DNA of 41,084 nucleotides from Perkinsus marinus ATCC 50983 (taxonomy: Eukaryota; Perkinsozoa; Perkinsida; Perkinsidae): assembly GCF_000006405.1 (NCBI RefSeq), contig NW_003215694.1, positions 79,199 to 120,282 on the forward strand. The letters are read 5' to 3'. Under the pieces are notes generated by a model that did not search any database, was not told where the DNA came from, and saw only the letters and a program-made list of their open reading frames with translations. Positions 1 to 10,270 of this stretch are shown here, piece by piece. The position numbers and the translations under genes were made by a program. The stretch's first letter is position 1. The number at the start of each line of letters is the position of its first letter.

Positions 1-810
<810 letters not shown>

Positions 811-1529
811 ACGATGATAAAAATAACTGCACTGGGTCTATGTTCATCGTGAATTGTATTAACCCCAGCACTAGACCGATCACTCAGGAACACAAGACTA
901 GCTATAATAGTTAATCACTATATCTATGCTCTGTTGAAGTTTCAGCTCAAAACTCTCATTAGTTTACGAGAAACACAGATTTTTTGAATTTTCCCTAAGA
1001 AAAAAATACACTCCTTATATGAGGGCATGGAAGGCATCATCTGAATCCATGAGTATAGTGATCAGTGTAGAAAAATATGTACATGGTCAACTACATGTAT
1101 TGGTGATAATATGGAAACTCTGGGAGAATTTTTTGGGGAAATTCTCATTGGTTTCTGTACACTTCTACCCAAATTTGTATGTAAATTTATACAACTAGCG
1201 AGGTCAGGTGAGAAAAGCGAAGATATATTCCAACACTGATGGTGACACCGATGGGAACATGATTGATGGGTAACCTCAGCTGAATGAAGGTTGAGTGGGA
1301 CACCAGCCGAACAGCAACGTGCTGTGAGCGCTTGAGAATTCCAACTCTGGTGGTGACACACTACAAAAGACATGAGATTTTTCCGAGTCTAGTGAGCGTG
1401 GAGTGAGGAGACACCAATAGAAGCGGATGGCAAGGCTATACAAGTACGATAATTTCTCTATAAACCTTCACGACGCTCAATACTAACACGCGTACAATTC
1501 GCAAGGGTCGCGCCGATATGCTCCGCGGC
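811..1529. other. intergenic, no gene seen; contains one dispersed repeat copy
   Basis: No exon-like frame with family motifs was found. The only structured feature is the dispersed repeat copy at 1065-1259. Confidence 0.5.
1065..1259 (+). repeat. dispersed ~190-bp repeat, family R1, copy 1
   Basis: One of four related copies (1065-1259, 6566-6748, 36256-36420, 36932-37144). Shared blocks are a GTGTAG-like start, GTCAACTACATGT, TTGGTGA, TTTCTGTACA, an A/T-rich middle with GTATGTAAA, CTAGTGAGG-like and AAGCGAA blocks, then CCAACACTG. GTGTTGG near the left end and CCAACAC near the right end form a subterminal inverted repeat. No coding capacity. This copy has no obvious surrounding exons. Confidence 0.8.
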
Positions 1530-1837
1530 CTAATACGGGTAGGGTCGGCAGTATACTCGACGGCTATGAGCTGAGACGTCCCCTACTTCATACACCGGAT
1601 TGCTATCTGCTGGTTTATGGGCACATCCAAACTTGCTTGATAAGGATCCAATAACGTGATACGCTAGCACCAGAATTCCCCCGCCTACCTCAATGCGGCC
1701 GAAGTCCTCACCCAAAGCTTCTTATGTGGGGTAACTATTCTCGGTTGGGGCGAAGCGTGCTCTACCAAAGCCGTGCCCAAGAGATAATGACGATGCCGAC
1801 TTGCAAAGGACGAATGCTTGACAACTGGCCCTGCCAT
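1530..1837 (-). CDS. small single-pass membrane protein (76 aa)
   Basis: Two exons: 1837-1766 (24 codons, ATG start) and 1688-1530 (52 codons plus TAG), joined in phase 0 across a 77-nt intron with GTAGAG donor and TTGAG acceptor. The joined protein has a basic N-terminus rich in His/Arg/Ser (HSSFASRHRHYLLG), then one hydrophobic segment spanning the splice junction (TALVGGGILVLAYHVIGSL). A polar Cys-containing tail ends in CRPYPY. The size and layout resemble small mitochondrial inner-membrane subunits, but no family is identifiable, so mitochondrial location is inference. A longer plus-strand frame (1724-1972) overlaps and lacks recognisable features. Confidence 0.45.
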
Positions 1838-1972
1838 GGCCGCTACGGCGTATCTGAGGAATGTATGAAAATTTTAGTGAAGCTTAGAGTACAGCTGAAA
1901 ATTGTGCACGGTTCATCATTATTCCAACATCCCCACAATGGCAAGAAGCTCTCCTTATTGGCGAGCAGCTAA

Positions 1973-2368
1973 GCCCTTCCGTTCAGATCTGCTTAACAAG
2001 TGGGAAGGCGTGCATTAGGTCGAGCCTCAAACAAATTCAGGGGTCCTCCTCCCATTTCAGACGTCATTGAAAGTCACTGATCTCCTCTGGATACAGGCTG
2101 GGGTCAATTTCCTAATAACATGGTAGTACGAAGCCACCAGGAGGTACAATTGAAGTAGTTTATTGTTAGTTATCGAACCCACTCAGGCCCACCTGCTCAG
2201 CCCAGCCGACTGAATCTATGCCCCCCATCCTCGACAACATCAGAAGTTTCACTCTAACGGTTCACAGACGGGCGTCGAACGGATATATATGTAAACGTGG
2301 AGCACTCGAGTTAGACATTAGCTGTGCTCTCTGCACGCACGAACATGTCAGCAGAAACTTCACAGTAA
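1973..2368. other. intergenic, no gene seen
   Basis: Open frames are short and have no motif, signal peptide or exon-like boundary. This is the upstream region of the tRNA gene. Confidence 0.45.
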
Positions 2369-2440
2369 GTCGCTATCGTCTAGTGGTTAGGACGTCACGT
2401 TGTGGCCGTGACAACCCCGGTTCAAATCCGGGTAGTGACT
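2369..2440 (+). tRNA. tRNA-His (anticodon GTG)
   Basis: Cloverleaf drawn by hand. Acceptor arms GTCGCTA/TAGTGAC pair with one G-U. The D-arm contains TAGTGGTTAGGA (box A). Anticodon stem TCACG/CGTGA closes loop TTGTGGC with anticodon GTG. T-arm is CCCGG-TTCAAAT-CCGGG (box B). No encoded CCA and no intron. A TTTT run at 2443-2446 fits RNA polymerase III termination. The extra G at position -1 typical of tRNA-His is not encoded (A is present) and would be added after transcription. Confidence 0.93.
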
Positions 2441-2446
2441 ACTTTT

Positions 2447-3624
2447 CTCCCATCTATTTTACGTATTAGCCTCCTCGGCCTCTCTTCCAAAGCACCCCTC
2501 CAACCAATCTGGAACTCCCCACATACACCATCATCCTCACAGTACCCATGTACGAACCCCACTTATCGAAGTTGATGCCTCTAACCCGTATCTACCTTAT
2601 TAGCACTCTAACCCTGCCTATCACCAGTTTGCACCATGAGAAACCTTCATCACGCTGTTAGTTGTATCAAACAACTTGTATGCTCCCATGCTCAACAGTG
2701 AGACGTCACCATCGACGATGATGACCAACCACCGCACACCAGCAGTGTTCTACACGATGAAGAATTCGACTGATTGAAAAACTCTGTCCCCAAGTTAGAG
2801 GCAACACCTCAACTCTGTCCGTCCCGACTAACACAACTACCAGACCGGCAACTCACTGCAACGGAGTGTTCATTCCTGAATGGATTCGTTCCCAAGGGCC
2901 GACAGAACAATACTGGGCTCAAATATGAGAGTAGCGTGATCAACCCAACCCCGAGATTGTGTAATTCTCACAGAACCTCGTCTTGTTTCCCTAGTACTCG
3001 CTTTTCGGCGTACCGGGTATAATACCGCTACCCGGTTTCGTACCAGCTATCGTGCCATACCGACAAACCGATCCCGGCAGCATCTACAGACGAACATCGA
3101 TAACTCCCATGTCGGGCTCTAGCATCCCTCGCCCATACTGGGGTTTACTCAGTATAGTACTAGTACTGATACTGCTAATGCTATTTACTAGTAGAGTACT
3201 GATGTCCATAGGTGGCACTCATATACTCATCCGAGTATCCGTTTGCATCAGGGCACTGAGCCGGACTCCTCCGATGTGGACACTCTACAACACTACGAGA
3301 AGCAGCAACCGCATCCCGATAGTAATCAGTACTCCCGACTGATTCCGGCTCATCCATAAACACAAGTTAGCTCATCGACATGTGTGAAAACGATGTGAAA
3401 TTGAGTCTCGAAAAGAGTCCAGATAATCAAAAGTTGGCTGTCCGATGATCGCGCAAGATGGTTCTTTTTCGAGGAGAAAATCCGGGAAGATAATCGATGA
3501 AATCGGTATATGAAATCCATGTTACATCAATTGATAATACTACTAATACTGAGTATGCCACTCCTCGTAGAACTCCTTCTGCTCATGCGAACCGTCATAA
3601 CTGAATACACGTTTACGCTCGGGG
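2447..3624. other. no supported gene
   Basis: Several frames of 60-96 codons exist on both strands (for example 3052-3342 plus and 3181-3363 minus), but they overlap each other and I cannot choose between them. The hydrophobic run in the plus frame at about 3150-3210 comes from low-complexity TACTG/TACTA repeats. Confidence 0.4.
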
Positions 3625-3825
3625 ATGTCGGGCATCACTTGTACGATGCCATCCGACGAAGACGACCTTCCACGTCGGCTGAGCTCTCTGGAAAACAAAG
3701 GGAAAAGCAACTGGCATTATCACGCCATTCAAAAATTCAACCCTGGCCGATTGGGACAACTCTTTAATCGAGGCGCGTATGGATCCTTCGCGACGATCCC
3801 GGAAAAATATGGTATTCAACAATAA
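3625..3825 (+). CDS. possible last exon of an unknown gene
   Basis: Open frame from an ATG to TAA (66 codons). It has an acidic start (MPSDEDDLPRRL), a basic middle and an aromatic/Gly-rich end (GRLGQLFNRGAYG). Upstream short frames between 3360 and 3600 could be earlier exons, but no junction is convincing. An antisense frame at 3613-3822 is equally long. Confidence 0.25.
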   Translation: MSGITCTMPSDEDDLPRRLSSLENKGKSNWHYHAIQKFNPGRLGQLFNRGAYGSFATIPEKYGIQQ

Positions 3826-3852
3826 ATAGGATCAACTTCCCACGAATTCATA

Positions 3853-4439
3853 CTAACTAATTAATCTGAGTGCGCTCAAAGTTATCGTCTCTAGACCCTC
3901 CTTTCCCATGTCGGAATTTCTCTCAGATTCGACCCAGAAGTCAATAATTTCATCCGTAAGCTCTCTAAAGAGCGTCACTTTCTATCGCCCAACCCACTTG
4001 AGCTGACTAGGCGGGGATTCGCCATAGGTTGGAGTGATGAACGCCTCAAGGGCATCTTTCATTTCTTGTGTACCGTCCGTTGATCGGGCGATTATCTCGA
4101 AACTATCCTGGAAATCGCCCTCACCTAATCCCATCGAGTTCCATCGCGTCCCGCAAGGTCAGCAAACTACCTGGGTTCTTCGAGTTCATGTATTCGCGGG
4201 TGCCCTTCAGAGCCGACACAACAGCGCTGTAGTCACCCGATACGCAACAACCACCTTTATCCGAGTCACACTTGATGTCAGGCACCGACCTAAGAATGAA
4301 TCCAAGACTGAGTCCTGCGACTGCTATAGACCCCACCTGAGGAAGCCAGCCATTTCATCAATATTTTTACGCTGTTCTCGCCTGGGCACAGGGCCGACTT
4401 TCTTAGCTCTAACTTCAACAACAACGACCTGAAAACCAT
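3853..4439 (-). CDS. hypothetical multi-exon protein, 5' end unresolved
   Basis: Four minus-strand exons splice cleanly: 4439-4337, 4289-4171, 4124-3998 and 3964-3853. The introns are 47, 46 and 33 nt with GT...AG ends, and the frame is kept throughout. The joined protein includes QVVVVEVRAKKVGPVPRREQ, a Cys-containing CDSDKGGCCVSGDYSAV, and an amphipathic C-terminal part (ELTDEIIDFWVESERNSD). If the 33-nt intron is not removed, the protein ends at the TAG at 3984-3982 instead. Earlier exons probably lie at 4460-4790 (a donor GTAAGT is visible near 4500), but competing frames prevent a firm model. No family recognised. Overlapping plus-strand frame 4034-4432 is a shadow. Confidence 0.55.
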
Positions 4440-4836
4440 CTAGGAATAAAGAATGATCGAACACAGTAGTGAATCGACGAATCGATCCGCAACGGTTGTT
4501 AATCTCAACTTACCATTGGCAAGAGGGTAAAGGGCAACTTCTAAGGACCCTGGCCTTCACAAGGCGCTGTCACGAGAGATGTGCTGCAAATGCAGACAGA
4601 ACTACTAGTGTTCTCGCTCGCCCTGATATCGAGAGGTATATTCCGAGGGGCAGCCCTTGAGGGCATTTCCTGATGTGGGAAAAAAGTCTGATGTGAAACT
4701 TTCACCTCCAATCTGTTATGTCGACGATGTCTGCCTTCTCGTTCCTGTGCTCTTTGCACCGTTTTTTGCAATGGTCGTTGAGAAATTTTGTGTTCTATTA
4801 CCTCAACTTAGTTAAGGTTACATGTGCATAACTGTG

Positions 4837-5092
4837 CCGCACGGTCCGTGCGGACTGCTGAAATTCCAATGACTGATACAGTTGTCTACATACGGCAACA
4901 CAGCTCACAACTACATATCCAAGAGACATCTTTCCTCTATTGTAATATTGCATTACCTTGGTTGGTAGGTTTTGATGACCATGGCTGCCTCGCAAATGTT
5001 GCGATGCGAGTCACCCGCATCGTAACATACCTGGTATGTTACGATGGGAAGAATGTCGCTCACCCTGCATGGTCCATGCAGGGTGAGCGACA
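4837..5092. other. cluster of near-perfect palindromes (cruciform/hairpin-forming)
   Basis: Three palindromes each have exactly one central T. At 4837-4853 the arms are CCGCACGG (8 bp); at 5018-5046 the arm is CATCGTAACATACC (14 bp); at 5054-5092 the arm is TGTCGCTCACCCTGCATGG (19 bp). A fourth hairpin at 4997-5025 (about 13-bp arms, one mismatch, loop AGTCACC) shares its right arm with the second palindrome, so the two structures are mutually exclusive. No terminator-like T-run follows and no exon is visible. Confidence 0.85.
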
Positions 5093-5107
5093 AAGTCTCG
5101 TGCCCTA

Positions 5108-6038
5108 GAAGTTTTTGCTTGGCGGTCAGATAGATCCATCACAACTTATAACAGCAAAACTTAGAAGTGCTAATGGGTTGTCGTATCGAGTGAGATGATG
5201 GTATCACTCCTCATGTAATGGGCGTTGGAGTTTTCTCAGCAGCAGCAGCAGCAGCAGCTTGTTGTTGTTGTTGATGACTGCAGGAACAGTTGATAGAAGA
5301 ACTACGAGTAGTGATATACTACGACTAGGCCCCAAAGAGGTCCATAAAACAGCGTTGGACAAATTGGTGGAAATGAACGATAATTTCTGTAATCATGGCA
5401 GACGTCACTTAGGGCGGTCCGGAAGGTACTAGTGCGTACGATGCTGTTTTCTGATGCTTGTCGACAATATGGTTTAGCATGCGGATCATTTTGGACTCCT
5501 TCGTAAGCATGAGGTGGATGGTGACAGGTGAATGTATTTCCTAGAGTTTATCGCTGCATGAAATCCCTCAGCATTGTATGTCCAAACTGTTAACCGACGG
5601 GAAGGTTTATCGGTCTGAACATATGGTCGTGCAGAGGTTAATTTCGTGGCGCGTGACGTCTCTCCTATCCGAGGAGTCTAGCTAAAGTCGCGCGGCAGAG
5701 CAAAGCAAATTCATAAACTGTTACAGCAATGATTGGTGAAATGCGGTAGCACTTCGCATCGCCAACGGTGATGTGAGGATGACGAACAATCTCGTTACCT
5801 TAAGAGGTCTCTTTTGATATACCATAAACGAGCTCACGAGCCACCAGTTCATTTCTTTGTTTTATTATTCGACCCATCCTGAATTCATGTGGATGCTAAA
5901 GTCCATTATTGGTTGGTGTTGTACTCGTCTCGATTTATACAGAAGTGTTACCAAGGGCACTCCGCGTTGTTGAGTTAGTAAGGCGGCTGTTAGGTTGGCC
6001 CTGAGATGGATTACTCCCCTGTTCAGTGTTATATCGTT
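5108..6038. other. region upstream of the GST-like pair; possible small exon at about 5200-5437
   Basis: A plus-strand frame covers about 5200-5437. It contains LGPKEVHKTALDKLVEMND, preceded by Ser and Leu runs encoded by the microsatellite at 5237-5273, and could be an exon with a GTACTA donor. The rest shows no supported gene. Confidence 0.25.
5237..5273. repeat. compound (CAG)n(TTG)n microsatellite
   Basis: Seven CAG units run directly into about five TTG units. In one plus frame it would encode a Ser run followed by a Leu run. Confidence 0.9.
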
Positions 6039-7420
6039 ATGGGTTCAAGTTACTCGGGATCACGCCGAACTAGAAGCTCGAGTGGCAAGGAACATGAAGA
6101 CCTCGAACGGTGGAGAAAAAACTCCCAGGAGGTCCATCGACGTGACAGTATTGAGGCGGCCAAAGTAAGTCTGTGCCGTCTGGACTCTTGATGACCGTCA
6201 TTGCTTCCAGACACCAGCGCTGTTCCGAGATATACGGAGTAGCAACGATCGAGTCGTCTTGTACACTACGGATGGTGTATCTCCCAATGGCTTTAGAGTT
6301 GACCTTACTCTTAGGGAGAAAAGCGTTATATTTAACAAAAAGATGGTAGAACTCATGAGAGATAGTTCCTCAGTATGACGAGATTAATCAGATTGATGAA
6401 ACTAATGGTGAACATAGGACTCCCGAGTACACTACTATCAATCCACGGCAGAGAACTCCAACCCTTATTCACGATGATATAATCATCACGGAGAGCTGTG
6501 CGGCTATGCAGTACATCGACGCGGTCTTCAACAGAGACGTAAGGTTACATCGACTACTAGGGGCGGTGTGAGAAAACGTGCACGTAGTCAACTTCATGTG
6601 TAGGTGACATTTGTGGAAAATCTGAGAAAAAATGAGGAAATTGTCATTGGTTTCTGTATGATTTTACCCGAATTTGTATGTAGACTTGTATAATTAGTGA
6701 GGAAACTCCTGAGGGAAGCGAACATATATTCTCCCAACACCGACTGGGGGCCTTCATGACAGGCTGTTGAGCAGATACGATTGCAACCAAAAGATCCTGT
6801 TCGATTGGCCAAGTGCTTGCAGTACATTCACGAGTTTGAATGCAATCTTGATCCTAAGAACGTTGCCCATAAGGTGCTCCAGCAACAGATGGGCAGAGAC
6901 CAACTCGTGGAGGAAATAGAAGTAGGAATGTCCGGTTGTTGCGATCGACTATTAGCATTGACTTGGATGCAGGCTTTGGAAGCGGAGCTTGTTATATGGG
7001 ACGGCTATTTGAAGGATAAGGAGTACCTTGTTGATGACTTCAGTCTCGCGGACATCGCGGTGTTCCCTTTGATCGCGCAGTGAGGAAGCGTCCTTTTGAT
7101 AATCATGGGAGATATGGTCTATGATTCTTAGGTTGACTGAATGCTTCGGCTTGGACCTCGCCGACTATCCTAATCTACGGCGATGGTGAGTGCGTTCTTT
7201 GAGGGAAATCTGTGAGCATAGTACATAGTATGTTATCACGGTAGAGGGAGAGTTTCTTTTCAAATGGCGCATACAGGCAACCGTCTTTCGATGATTCAGG
7301 TACTCTAACATGAGAGATCGGCCCTCACTCGAAGAGCATCCTTTCTTCGCAGCTTGTGCCAAGATTGACACACTTCATGGCATCACCTCTGCTCAACGCA
7401 TGGTGCTCGCCAGACAATGA
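6039..7420 (+). CDS. glutathione S-transferase-like protein with N-terminal myristoylation-type extension
   Basis: Seven exons: 6039-6164, 6211-6345, 6392-6538, 6775-6921, 6973-7079, 7132-7185 and 7300-7420. All junctions are GT-AG and total 837 nt (278 aa). Residues 1-50 form an extra basic N-terminus beginning MGSSYS, which fits the N-myristoylation pattern MGxxxS; with the basic run RRTRSSS this suggests membrane tethering. The thioredoxin-like half follows, with a cis-Pro region (INPRQRTPTL) and the glutathione-binding ITES. The helical half carries FSLADIAVFPL, the GST N-capping box. Exons 3 to 6 match the downstream paralogue in length exactly (147, 147, 107, 54). Intron 3 is 236 nt against 48 nt in the paralogue because a repeat lies in it. 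The usual NPxG is NPRQ here, so activity is uncertain. An in-frame ATG at 6006 is an alternative start. Confidence 0.85.
6566..6748 (+). repeat. dispersed ~190-bp repeat, family R1, copy 2 (inside GST intron)
   Basis: Lies wholly inside intron 3 of the first GST-like gene (6539-6774), in sense orientation. It shares AGTGAGGAAACTCCTGAG with copy 4. The same intron in the downstream paralogue is 48 nt, so the size difference (188 nt) is close to the repeat length. Confidence 0.88.
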
Positions 7421-7539
7421 TAATCTACGATTTTCTATGAGCTTTTATCATCGTGCCAACATTTCAGAAGAGGCGTATCGCACTTCAACCAGCGTGTCTG
7501 CGTTTCTACAGTGGGCTGGTGGGTCCACCGTCGAGATGA

Positions 7540-7785
7540 CGTAATCTTAACTGGTCACACGAAGAACAATCAGCCAAGAAACTAAAGGACAGTTCCGACC
7601 CACAGTTTACTCGAGGAGCACATTTATTTGGAGGCATGGTTAAAGCCAGAGGCATTATCTCATATGATGTGATTGATGACAATACTGAATGCTCTCGCAA
7701 ATTTATGGCGTATTTGATATGTATTGGCGATCTTGACGGTGCCTGCAGTCGCTCTGACATCACTACTGCAGCTAACTATACCTAG
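7540..7785 (+). CDS. possible terminal exon, unknown
   Basis: Open frame of about 80 codons between the two GST-like genes, ending at TAG. It contains GAHLFGGMVKARGIISYDVI and a Cys-containing end (CIGDLDGACSRSD). No start codon or convincing acceptor was found, and an antisense frame at 7506-7763 competes. No family recognised. Confidence 0.25.
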   Translation, partial: RNLNWSHEEQSAKKLKDSSDPQFTRGAHLFGGMVKARGIISYDVIDDNTECSRKFMAYLICIGDLDGACSRSDITTAANYT

Positions 7786-8576
7786 CCTAACTCATCCACA
7801 CTATATCTAACCACCTAAACTGAAGTTCACATTGATGCGCCCTTAGAGTAACTCAGCTAAGGGGACCATGCCGAGCATGGCTTCATAACTGTCCTGAATT
7901 TCAAGACAAACAAATGGGAGCTCAGCTGGTGGGAACTTTAACTAGAATCGTGGCGAATCCCAGCACTGGCGAGTTTTATCGCTAACCAGTGCAAATGGGC
8001 CTTCGATTTGAGTGATTTTCGATCATGAGAATCTAAAACAGAGCCTTGATCTTGTCTTTTTTGGGAGGTCCGGTCGCTCTGGAGGACAGTTCACTGTATT
8101 GGGACGTGTGCACGCGTATACACAGTGAGAATCGGTCTCTGTAACAACCGAATACCGTCGATCCTCTACAGTCCGGATTTGAATGTCATAAGTTGTATCC
8201 ACCTTCGATTCCAGGTGCGTGATATACGCTCGGACCCATATTGCGCCTCCACACGGTGTGGTTGTCGTGCGCCTCCGTTCTCACTTGACAACTTGTCACG
8301 CTACCGTTCGTTGGCTCAGACGAAAGCGATAGCTTCCATGCCCCAGACGCATCCGCATAACTTTGTTGAGTCAAATCCCGTCCTCTACCAGATTGTTGAC
8401 CTGTCCACTTCTTTACTGTGCCACAATTGCTAATCCCACATACTGCATGTGACATCCGACATGCACGCAGGATTTTCCTGCCAGGAAATATATAGGAACT
8501 GGAGAATACCCGCGTATCTTCGGTTCTTCTTATCATCCTTTCATAGAATACCGTTCGGAACAATTGTCTTTTCTTA
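7786..8576. other. intergenic between GST paralogues, no supported gene
   Basis: Two overlapping opposite frames (8125-8433 plus, 8186-8599 minus) show no motifs and neither spans exon-like junctions. The 3' end of this stretch should hold the promoter of the second GST-like gene. Confidence 0.4.
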
Positions 8577-9709
8577 ATGAGCCAACTCACATTGTTCACT
8601 TACTCTCCATCTAACAACTGCATGAGAGTTGAAATAGTCCTCAAGGAGAAAAATCTGCCGTATGAGAGGAAAGAAGTAGCTTGGCCAGAGAATGTCCGAT
8701 GATGGTCATGCTCTCATCAGGTCGACATCTTCAAGGGGGAACAGAAAACTCCCCAGTTCTTGGCTATGAACCCACGAGGCACAGTACCTTGCTTAACGCA
8801 TGGCTCACTCGTGCTACGTGATAGCATGGCGGCTCTACAGTATCTGGACATGGCCTTTCCCGACCAAGTATGCGCCCCAGGCTTCAGCACTCGTCTTGGG
8901 TCTATCCGAGCTTAGGTTCCGTTGACGCCTCACTCACCAGCTGAGATGGCTGCGTGCATTCAATATATTCATGAGTTCGAGCAAAGTTTTAACCCCAAGA
9001 ATGTCGCTTACCAAGTCTTCTTCCAAGGGCAGAAGAAAGAGCAACTTGGAGCCGAAATTGAGGTCGACACTCTTTGACTCGTACCTGCCGCACCTGTTAA
9101 TGTTTGTCCCTCAGGCTCTAAGCAAGGAAGTTGCTATCTGGGACGGCTATCTCGAGGGGAAGGAATACCTTGTTGGTAACTTCACATTGGCTGACATCGC
9201 GGTCTTTCCTCTTGTTGCCCAGTGAGGAGCTTTCTAACTCAAACTAAACGACTCCTTTCCCTAGAGCCAGTTATCTGGCTCGAGTCTTTAGCTGGAGTGC
9301 TCTCCGTTTACTTCAGGTTACATCTGTGGCTCGGGCTCAATTTGGATAAGTATCCCAACATGAAAAAATGGTGCGCCCGGGCACTCTCTTCGACTTGCAT
9401 ATTCGAGTTGAAACTATCCCTTCGTAGATTTATGTCAATTTGACATTGTCGAATGTTAAAACGTTACGCTGGAGTCTTAAAGTTGGATAGTCTGGCACTC
9501 TTTCATTTGAGTGAATGCAAACTGTATACCCACCATGGATAATGATGGGAGTTCATAGCGGCATATCTAGGTCGTTTGTAGTTGGTTCCAGGTACTTCAA
9601 AATGAAGGAGCGTCACTCCGTGAAAGATCACCCCTATTTCGAATGCGCCGAGAGGGTAGATCAGATCTTTGGAACCATAGCCAAGGACAGAGCAGTTCTT
9701 AAGGACTGA
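8577..9709 (+). CDS. glutathione S-transferase-like protein
   Basis: Six exons: 8577-8675, 8721-8867, 8916-9062, 9115-9221, 9317-9370 and 9592-9709. They total 672 nt (223 aa), the normal GST length. The N-terminal thioredoxin-like domain starts MSQLTLFTYSPSNNCMRVEI, with KNLPYE, the cis-Pro motif NPRGTVPCL, and LRDSMAALQYLD contacting glutathione. The C-terminal helical domain has FTLADIAVFPL and DKYPNMKKW. Introns are 45, 48, 52, 95 and 221 nt. Family knowledge: soluble GSTs conjugate glutathione to electrophiles. The class is not certain; the layout is most like beta/theta/zeta-type enzymes. It is a tandem paralogue of the gene at 6039-7420, lacking that gene's N-terminal extension and intronic repeat. 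Confidence 0.9.
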
Positions 9710-10270
9710 TTTTTGGTTGATAATTCAGTTGCGGTGAAGTCTAGCTAGTGATCACACATCACTCGTGGTGCAACTCTGGATTTCAACTTAATTTTTTATT
9801 GGTAGCTAGTTCTTTTCGATCGGCTTCGCGCTGAATGATAGGTCTGTGTCGTGTTTGTCAAATACTCTTCTCTCGGCCACTAGCACATTGTTGTGTCTGA
9901 GTAGTGTACCGATCCCGCGAATATGACAATATTGTCTGCTTCTGTTCATATTCAGTGTCAATGTGTTGTATCATCCGGCATTGGTAGTATGATAAGTGAT
10001 TGTTAGCCAAACTTCGATCGCTGATTACCACGAAATAAAGTTACTTACGAATAAAGGAAGCAAACGTGGTACAACGACTTCTCCTCTCAACGAGATTCAT
10101 ATTTCCTCCGGTATGAATGAGCCCTTGAAGGAGTAGTTCATCAGCAGACTTCTTCATGGGTCCTTCAATAGGGCGATACACTCGAGTTCGACACCAGGTC
10201 GAGAGAACAGGTCCAGGGGAATGTTGAGGATGTACAGGCTGTCCCTATGCTGAATCCCTCAGTACATCCA
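9710..10270. other. intergenic, nothing recognised
   Basis: No exon-like frame. The only structure is a weak inverted pair, TACCACG and CGTGGTA, around 10027-10070. The last 20 bases resemble a diverged minisatellite unit. Confidence 0.5.

Noticed and set aside
1065-1259. R1 repeat as an introner supplying splice sites
   Set aside because: In two genes the splice sites lie outside the repeat and the repeat is in opposite orientations, so it does not define the intron boundaries.
3052-3342. Plus-strand frame with a hydrophobic segment
   Set aside because: The hydrophobic run is encoded by a low-complexity TACTG-type repeat; no start context or partner exon.
4824-5108. 94-codon plus-strand frame across the palindrome cluster
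   Set aside because: The sequence is dominated by inverted repeats, has no motif, and an antisense frame competes.
8186-8599. 137-codon minus-strand frame between the GST-like genes
   Set aside because: Overlaps the first exon of the second GST-like gene, has no recognisable domain and no exon context.
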